Assembly (NCBI GenBank): GCA_037126765.1
Contig: JBBCBC010000012.1
Span: 11,532,001 to 11,596,000 of the forward strand
Direction of reading: 5' to 3'
Source: Stenogyne calaminthoides
Lineage: Eukaryota; Streptophyta; Magnoliopsida; Lamiales; Lamiaceae
DNA length: 64,000 nt
Position 1 is the stretch's first letter, and each line of letters starts with the position of its first letter. The position numbers and the translations under genes were made by a program. Shown in pieces: positions 58,198 to 64,000 of this stretch. Below the pieces are notes generated by a model. That model did no database searches, was not told the DNA's origin, and saw nothing but the letters and a program-made list of their open reading frames with translations.

Positions 58198-59609
58198 AAT
58201 CTTCCTTCCTTCATCACAATCTGGTAGAAGTCTGGGTACTTTGTTTCTAACCAGTTCCGGAATTCATCATCATTTTCAACCTGGTCTTGATGAATCGGAA
58301 TTCTCTCCAAGATATACACGTCACATAACCATTCTGCTCTGATCTGATCCCATTCTGGAAGTAGATCTAACCGGGCATAGAGGATGTCTTTAACTGGTGC
58401 CGGAAAGGCTTTCTCTTCCCAAGCAATATCCTCTTCTGCAGCTTCTTTCTTTCTCTTCCTCCGGATGTATGCGATGTTTAGACCTTTAGCTTCTGCCAAC
58501 TTCTGCTTCTTAATGGCTGCTTCGTTTACTCTCTGTCTGTTTTGCAATTGAATTTGTTCAGGAGACATCTGGCTTTTGGTAGAGGATATTTCCCCTTGTC
58601 TCTGAACTTCAGCAGTAGATTTCAACATCTTGCCCTTACCTTTCTTTCTCTTCAGAGTTTGCTCAGGTTCATCTTGCTCATCTTCTTCTGCTAGTTTCTT
58701 CGCAAGTTCAAGGCTCTTGGCCTGATCATCAGGATCCATCCTTTGCTGTACAGAAGAAGAAAAGTCTTCAATCTTATCCACTCTGGCAGTAACATCTAAA
58801 AGAGCTATCTTCTGCTCAGTTATCTCCTTCCTTTGATCCTTAAGCTCCTTTCTATGTTGCTCCACAGTCTCTTTTAGTTCAGCAACATCAAGTGGAGTAA
58901 CACGATCAACAGATGGAGTAGCTTCAGGCAAGTCAGATACAGTGGCTTCTGGTAATGACGCAATGGTTACCATCTGCATCTGTTTTTCTTCTTGCTCTTG
59001 TCCTTCCCCCTTTTTTGGCTGCATCAAAAAGTTTGGACAACCTGTTATTCAGAGCATGAAACTGCCTTGTCATCTCCTCCCTGAGTTCCTCAACAGCAAG
59101 AGGAGTGATCTGAGCGGTTGCAGAAGGTGCGGGGGCCATAAATCTTTTAAGAGAAATTCAATATCCTTCCTGGCACGTTCTGTAAAAGCCACAAAATGCT
59201 TCCAACCCAGATCCATGTGAGTGTCAATCTTCTCCAGGGATGCCCAGACACTTTCTAGAAGAATCTGTGTTTCACTAAGCATGTCCGTATGAAGTTTGAG
59301 TTTATCAAACTAGAGATTGAGCTTCTCAGCAAGAGGGTTAACTAGTTGCATCACATCAGAAAGGATAACATTATGCATGTGTGTGAACTTCTCAACTGTG
59401 AGCTTTCGTTCTCTGTCAACCAGATTCTTTTGGTCTTCTTCAAAACGCTTCATCAGATCTGCTTTGAGAGCTGTGAATTTCTCTTCAATGGCAACCTTTA
59501 CCCCATCCTGAATTTTTGCAGAACTAAGATCTAGGGTATCGGAGCTCAGCATAGGAGTCTGGTCAGATGTTGATGCCTTGCCAAGCTGGGTCTCATCTGC
59601 AGCACCCAC
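58194..59609 (-). pseudogene. Coiled-coil middle of family D long frame, frameshifted
   Basis: Four overlapping pieces that appear to be one region in different frames: 59310-59609 (VKVAIEEKFTALKADLMKRF), an in-frame stop, 59070-59282 (LLESVWASLEKIDTHMDLGW), 58933-59139 (PLAVEELREEMTRQFHALNN), and 58194-59027. The last is 277 codons: heptad-like LKETVEQHRKELKDQRKEIT, then a Lys/Glu-rich basic stretch (TLKRKKGKGKMLKS), then a globular-looking end with LEWDQ-like WDQIRAEWLCDVYILERIPI. The heptads predict coiled coil and the basic runs could bind nucleic acid or direct nuclear import. No domain family is recognised. Confidence 0.6.
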
Positions 59610-60619
59610 TCTTGGTTAATCGGCAGCTCCCTCAAGATTTGTATGAGAAGGAGGTTCTTCAGTCTCCTCATTTTCTTCAGCAATCCCAAACCTACATGAA
59701 TTAACCATCTGATATCATCATCAGAGGCCAACTCAATAGCACTCTCAATCCCAGCACTCTCCAAACATTTCATCTCCAGATCCACAAAAAAGTCAGAGCC
59801 CAGAGATTCCATGAGGATCAGAAACTCCACGATGCTCTTCAATCTGATATCTCTCCAGAATACAATCTCTTCTATCTGGTGCTGGATGCCAGGGTGTTGA
59901 TCCAAATCTGGGCACAGATCCAGCAAATACTCCTTTATATGTTGCTTCATAATATTTATAATAGGGCTTTCTGAATCTGGTGAAGCAAGCACGGTTCTGG
60001 TGTTGAAAGGATTGTGAGAGATGGACATACGCATGTCAGATCTCTCAGGTGCTGGTAGCTTATCTGGAGATTGGGGGTGAGGTGGAGATATATGTGGTTC
60101 ACTGGCTGTAGGTTGTTGAGGTTCAGGTTTGTTTACCACGGGTTGAGGGGGGTTCAAAGTTTCAGACCGAGGGTTGAGGGGGGTTCATTTCAACAACCCA
60201 AGGCCGAGGGGTTCAGTTTCAACAACTAAAGGCTGAGGGGGTTCAGTTTCAACAACTAAAGGCTGAGGGGGTTCAGTTTGTTCAGGTTCAAGGGTTGGGG
60301 GAGTGGGAGATTTGGGTGTGGAGTGTGGTCTGACTGGTGAGGGTGAGGGTGAGAATGTTTTGTGGGAAGATAGTGGAGGTGATAATGATTTTTGAGGAGA
60401 GGGTGAAGGTGATTTGGAAGTGGGTGTAGGTGATCTTTCTTTCTGGGAGATTTTGCTGAGAGGCAGAGAATCAGATGGTGGTTCTCCCTCAGAGTGCTCC
60501 ACTTCTGTTCCTTCAATAGTTCTCTCTCCTTCTCCTTCTCCTTTTCCTTCGAGCATCTGCTCGTATCTACCTCTACTTGCGGTCTTTCCAGGCCCGATCG
60601 CAATCTCCTCTTGATTCAA
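59546..60619 (-). pseudogene. Pro/Ser-rich and helical segment of family D long frame
   Basis: From 60619 the frame is low-complexity, rich in SPSP, PTPTSKSPSPSP and PPQPLVVETE; the last is a tandem repeat at DNA level (a 30 bp unit around 60205-60270). A TGA stop at 60185-60187 interrupts it, and the same frame resumes with NPPQPVVNKPEPQQP. It then becomes globular or helical (NIMKQHIKEYLLDLCPDLDQ, VEFLILMESLGSDFFVDLEM) to the stop at 59546. The final residues probably lie beyond a frameshift, because the next frame (59609) begins before the stop. Pro-rich linkers between capsid-like and coiled-coil parts are seen in retroelement proteins, but no homology is claimed. Confidence 0.55.
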
Positions 60620-60704
60620 TCCCAGATCGGCTCCTCCGCTCTGTGAACTTCTTTGAGCAAGACTAGGGCCGATCTTGGAGAGGAGAAGTGACTCTCTTCG
60701 GCGT

Positions 60705-61670
60705 TTACATTGAAAGCGGTGGTTTCTTGGCCAGTTCCTTCCTCTTCAACCTCTTCTCTGGGATGGCCGTTCCCTGCGCTTCTGATTTTATCGAAGATGC
60801 AGTTGCCTTTTCTTTGCCCTTCCCTTCGCCCCTTTGTTTAGGTACATAGGGAGTAGGATCATCATCAGACTGGCCAGGCAGAGATCCGTTCTTGCCCAAG
60901 ATGGCCTTGTGCTTTGCTAGATACACCTTCGTACCATTCTCATTCCATTCATAATTGTTTGGCAGCTTGTCTGATAGAATGATCGAGACTTTGTGCATGA
61001 AAGAGCACTTGTAGGATAAGAACACTTCATTCCTTTCGTTCAAATCGAATTTCCCTGTCTCTTTCAGCAGTCTTATCTTGAACATGCCAAACCAATCCAT
61101 ATCAGGTGTTTTCTTGATGATTGTAGTCATGACACTGATCTTATAAGAGGTGACAGCATCAAGACTGTAGGTTGAGCACATGATCACCTTCTGCACAATC
61201 TCGAAGAGAAGGCGATATTTCCTCTTCAGATAAGGAGCTTTGACATTCAATGTATGATCCTTATTTGTTGGTCTCAACAGCTCGGCTTCAAGAAAATCCT
61301 TCTCTCCTACATCAGTTGTGAAGGTTTCTGGATAAATGCTTCCTCGACTGAGACCAAAGATTCTCTGAAGATCATCATTCATGACTGTTACTTCCAATCC
61401 TCCAACAGAAGAAATCGTATCAGCATCAATATCCTTGCTCTTCTGTAGATTATATAGAAATTCTAGGGCTTCATGAGTGTGGACTACGCTTTGAAGTCTG
61501 TAACAGTATTGCTCAAGACCACACGCTCGTAGGTACTCAAGAATTTCCAACGATTCAGGATCTGAGGTGACCGAAAATACTTCATATTTCTCATCAATGA
61601 TATCCTTCTTCATTGATGTGAAATTGCAGATCTTTTTGCCTTGGCCCTTTCGTGCAACAAGATGTGCCAT
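60705..61670 (-). CDS. N-terminal part of family D long frame, plant transposon protein-like
   Basis: Start taken at ATG 61670 (MAHLVARKGQGKKICNFTSM), since a good splice acceptor precedes it; the frame is open 26 codons further upstream. About 320 codons. Residues 1-230 look globular, with EFLYNL, then GGLEVTVMNDDLQRIFGL. This spacing resembles the putative plant transposon protein family (Pfam Transposase_32 type), in which an EFYxNL motif precedes a GxxV segment and a helix with IxxLxxL. That link is a tentative judgement by eye. After DWFGMFKIRLLKETG the sequence becomes basic (KQRGEGKGKEKATASS, KRLKRKELAKK). The frame ends at 60705 and continues shifted at 60619. It might be a capsid-like protein of the element or a captured gene. 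Confidence 0.6.
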   Translation of the reverse strand: MAHLVARKGQGKKICNFTSMKKDIIDEKYEVFSVTSDPESLEILEYLRACGLEQYCYRLQSVVHTHEALEFLYNLQKSKDIDADTISSVGGLEVTVMNDDLQRIFGLSRGSIYPETFTTDVGEKDFLEAELLRPTNKDHTLNVKAPYLKRKYRLLFEIVQKVIMCSTYSLDAVTSYKISVMTTIIKKTPDMDWFGMFKIRLLKETGKFDLNERNEVFLSYKCSFMHKVSIILSDKLPNNYEWNENGTKVYLAKHKAILGKNGSLPGQSDDDPTPYVPKQRGEGKGKEKATASSIKSEAQGTAIPEKRLKRKELAKKPPLSM

Positions 61671-61672
61671 TT

Positions 61673-62027
61673 CTGTATAATATGCAAATTGATATAAGTT
61701 TGAGTGAAATATGTCAATAAACTCAGTCAAACCAAACAATCTAAACATAAATTAAGCAAATAAGCATATAGATCAGTGCATATAACAGATATAAATTACA
61801 GACACACAACAGCACGATTTGTAAACCTAATAACTATTAGGAGTGAATTTATGAAGTACTTAAAAGAAAATTACCAGATATTGATTCGTAGGTTTGAATA
61901 AACGTGAAAATAGAATCAATCGATTTTGGAAAGTAAGTTCTGAAGATTTTGAAGGTTTGATCTTTTAAGAAACTGATAAGAAGAAAGAGTGGAAAGAGGT
62001 TTTCGGAGAAAGATTTGGGTTTATATT
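61673..62027 (-). promoter_or_regulatory. Promoter-like TATA, leader and possible leader intron upstream of family D frame
   Basis: On the minus strand there is an AATATAAA TATA-like box (62020-62027), then a C/T-rich leader, then TATCTG|GTAATT (donor, intron begins at 61874) and ATTATACAG|AAATGG (acceptor, intron ends at 61673). This gives a 202 bp intron ending two bases before the start codon. The arrangement is typical of plant genes with 5' leader introns. It could mean the frame is transcribed from its own promoter. All splice calls are by consensus only. Confidence 0.45.
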
Positions 62028-62488
62028 ATGCGAGGGAAACCTCTTTGCACAACTTCCCATAAGTACTCAAGTATCCGTGTTTTGAAATCAATGGCTGAGA
62101 TTAATCGGTCGTAAAGTGTTTTAATCGAGTGGTTGAGAAAAGTAGTCTTCTCGTATTTTAGACGCGAAAACCCGCAATAAAATGTATTAAATACATATTC
62201 CCATGTCCGCATTTAATGTTTTGCAGTGCAGTCGTCACAAAGTTAAGAGAACAGTAGTAAAAGCCAATTTATTTAAATAAGGCATATATAAAATGATCAG
62301 AAAGAGATAAATAAGAACGTGTCGATCGATTGATATTGTAATCAATCGCTTACCAATTTGATCGATCCGATCCGGTTGGCTTGATTCTTTATTGACTTTT
62401 ACTTGATGGTAGCCTATCCCTTAGTATTTCCCAACAATATTCCACTCATCTGATCAGATTCTTGTTTGATCCAATCTGATACTTATAT
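62028..62488. other. AT-rich DNA upstream of family D frame
   Basis: No gene recognised. At 62426-62436 the plus strand reads ATTTCCCAACA, identical to the inner end of family C/D LTRs, but the flanking sequence has no purine tract. It may mark a relic LTR boundary. Confidence 0.4.
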
Positions 62489-62590
62489 GATCCATGTATC
62501 TGATCCATTTATCTGATCCATGTATCTGATACACTTATCTGATCCATGTATCGATCCATGTATCCATGATCCATCCACTTATCCGATCTA
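62489..62590. repeat. Short minisatellite, 13 bp unit
   Basis: About seven copies of TATCTGATCCATG, degenerating at the right end into forms that lack CTG (TATCGATCCATG, TATCCATGATCC). Confidence 0.75.
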
Positions 62591-64000
62591 CTTGATTATT
62601 CATAATTGATGCCGAACTTCGAGATTTGATTTCTTGTTCAGGCCATTCTGATGTTCAGTTGTATTGAACTTCAGTCTTCTTCCATTCAGGCAACTTTTCC
62701 TTGGGATTTTTGTCATACTCCCGCCAAAGCCTTAACTTCGGGGAGTCAAAAAGTCGCCTCGATTCCCTAAGTCGGCGTGATGTGACAATTCTCAATGATG
62801 GTCTGGATACTTTGTGATATCACACGCCGTAAACTCATCCAACCATCATTCGCGTTCTTCTAACGCGCTGTCCTGGCGGTGCTAATTTCTCTAAAAGTCC
62901 TTGAGAAATTAAATTTGCACTTCTACCCCTATTTTTCTTCTATAAATAGAACTAGGGTTTTATACACACAACATAAACCTTTCACCTTCTTTTCTATTAG
63001 CTTATACTCCATGTTTTCCGGTGAACCCTTATTTTCGGTGAAACTTCTGGCAAAAACCTTCAACCCTTTTCAAATGATTTCAGCTTCTCAAATCAACCCT
63101 GTGCGTCCCTTATTACTGCTTTCGTCCTCATCGAGGAATACTCATACGATTATTGCCAAACTTCTCTACCACCGAGGCGGCGGATCTGCTATCGAAAATG
63201 AGAAGATACTTCTCCTAACCGTATGCGCCTTGTGTGACTATCGAGATGACGGAATTAGCATCAACAGACTCAGTCTGATATGTAACATGGGTTTTGTTTA
63301 TACAATCTTGATCAGACATGATCGATCTTGATCAGACAAAACCCAATATTTACATGTGACACTTGTGTCCATGTGGTTTTTGCACCACATCTTTGGCACT
63401 TGTGTCCATTTAACAGTTGGAGAGCCCATTGATTTTACGACTAGGGGCTTCTGGCTTAGAAATCCTTCAATGCCGCTCTCGCTCCTCACTCTGAAGCTCT
63501 GAGGGTGGCTTAGGATTATTTCAAAGCCTCTCTCACCCCTTTTAGGGTTGGGGGTTTTTTAGGGGCATCTGGCTCTTAAATCTTTAAAGCCTTTCTCACC
63601 CCTTTTAGGTTTAGAGTTTATGGTTTAGGGTTTATGTACTGACCTCCGGGTCCTTTTGTACTTGTAACTTGTAATGAAAATTCGACCTCCGGTCTTTATT
63701 AATGAAAAGTTCTATTATTTCATTGTTGTGTGTTTTCTGTTTCCTTATACGATTAAAGCTTTAATCTTATGTAACTTGCTTGTTGAACATTAGCTTAATC
63801 GACTTACAAAGTATGAAACAACCAAACTGATCAGTTTCTTGACTTGATCTGATAAGACTCTATGATCAGTTCCTTGACTGATCTGCTGATCAGTTGAGAT
63901 ACCTTACTCAACTGATCCTTCTTAACCTGGTTAGTCTCTCAACCAGCTGGTTCTGGAGACTGTTCCACTAAATATTTCTGGTGCATTTTCTCCAAGATCC
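62591..64000. other. Unassigned DNA with a possible plus-strand transcription unit
   Basis: Contains TATAAATA at 62941-62948, an ATG at 63011 opening a 107-codon frame to 63331 (MFSGEPLFSVKLLAKTFNPF...), and downstream T-rich sequence with AATGAAAA motifs near 63670-63710. The frame has no recognised domain. A unit of about 75-90 bp (GGGGCTTCTGGCTTAGAAAT at 63444, GGGGCATCTGGCTCTTAAAT at 63562) is repeated imperfectly. This could be a different LTR (R-U5 region) or a decayed gene; no decision is possible. Confidence 0.35.

Larger units (their letters stand above)
56232..64000 (-). mobile_element. Family D LTR retrotransposon (LARD-like), 5' end outside window
   Basis: The 3' LTR (56232-57777) and purine tract (57778-57791) are present in minus orientation. 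The sequence to the right is therefore internal: 57785-61670 holds remains of one very long non-gag-pol reading frame. No protease, integrase, RT or RNase H motif is seen anywhere between 57778 and 64000. No tRNA-Met primer site or second LTR was found, so the 5' end is either beyond 64000 or lost. The extent past about 62030 is assumed. The left flank CTATA (56227-56231) should recur at the far end. Non-autonomous large elements of this kind rely on enzymes supplied by other elements. Confidence 0.6.

Noticed and set aside
63605..63635. Telomere-like TTTAGGG near GGTTTAGGGTTTATG
   Set aside because: Only one perfect and a few degenerate copies; not an interstitial telomere array.

Overview
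This window looks like nuclear DNA of a flowering plant, probably a eudicot. The evidence is AT-rich DNA packed with Ty1/Copia LTR retrotransposons primed by initiator-methionine tRNA (primer site TGGTATCAGAGC), a PIF/Harbinger-type MITE and tRNA-derived SINE-like segments. I see no convincing host gene. Every long reading frame I recognise belongs to a transposable element, and nearly all are broken. The genus cannot be fixed from the sequence alone.

Layout. (i) 1-3981: AT-rich DNA holding a roughly 2 kb minisatellite of about 22 bp units (416-2389). (ii) 3987-13140: a complete Copia element on the minus strand (A1) with 5-bp target duplication ACATT. (iii) 13141-15241: AT-rich DNA with a GC-rich proline-coding patch and a SINE-like segment. 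(iv) 15242-55988: a small MITE (TSD TAA) split by a huge nest. Inside it sits Copia element B (15448-55835, plus strand, TSD ATAAT). B was hit in its 5' LTR by Copia A2 (15978-34226, plus) and by a 782 bp solo LTR (35075-35856), and in its reverse transcriptase by Copia A3 (40416-52864, minus, TSD AATGG). A2 was hit in its RNase H by a four-LTR array of a TRIM-like family C (22995-32136, TSD ATAGA). One LTR of that array was hit by an inverted solo LTR of its own family (26348-28143, TSD GGGGT). A3 carries two further solo LTRs, from family C (45180-46811) and family D (48169-49856). (v) 56232-64000: the 3' part of a minus-strand family D element. Its internal region has no gag-pol but carries the remains of one roughly 1,200-codon reading frame preceded by a plausible promoter, leader and intron. 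Its 5' LTR is not in the window.

Once nested insertions and target duplications are subtracted, A1, A2 and A3 come to about 9.15, 9.10 and 9.12 kb. They are three copies of one family with the order LTR, PBS, long leader with a GC-rich patch, gag, protease, integrase, reverse transcriptase, RNase H, PPT, LTR. Element B is a second Copia family of about 8.9 kb. None of the four can encode an intact polyprotein.

The most unusual things are: the tandem LTR array with three identical-length 143 bp internal domains and a shared insertion that records how it grew; the family D long frame; two 19-bp hairpins in the leader of element B; and patches where CAG/CTG/CCGG in one repeat copy read as CG in another, which may be a sequencing artefact of methylated DNA.
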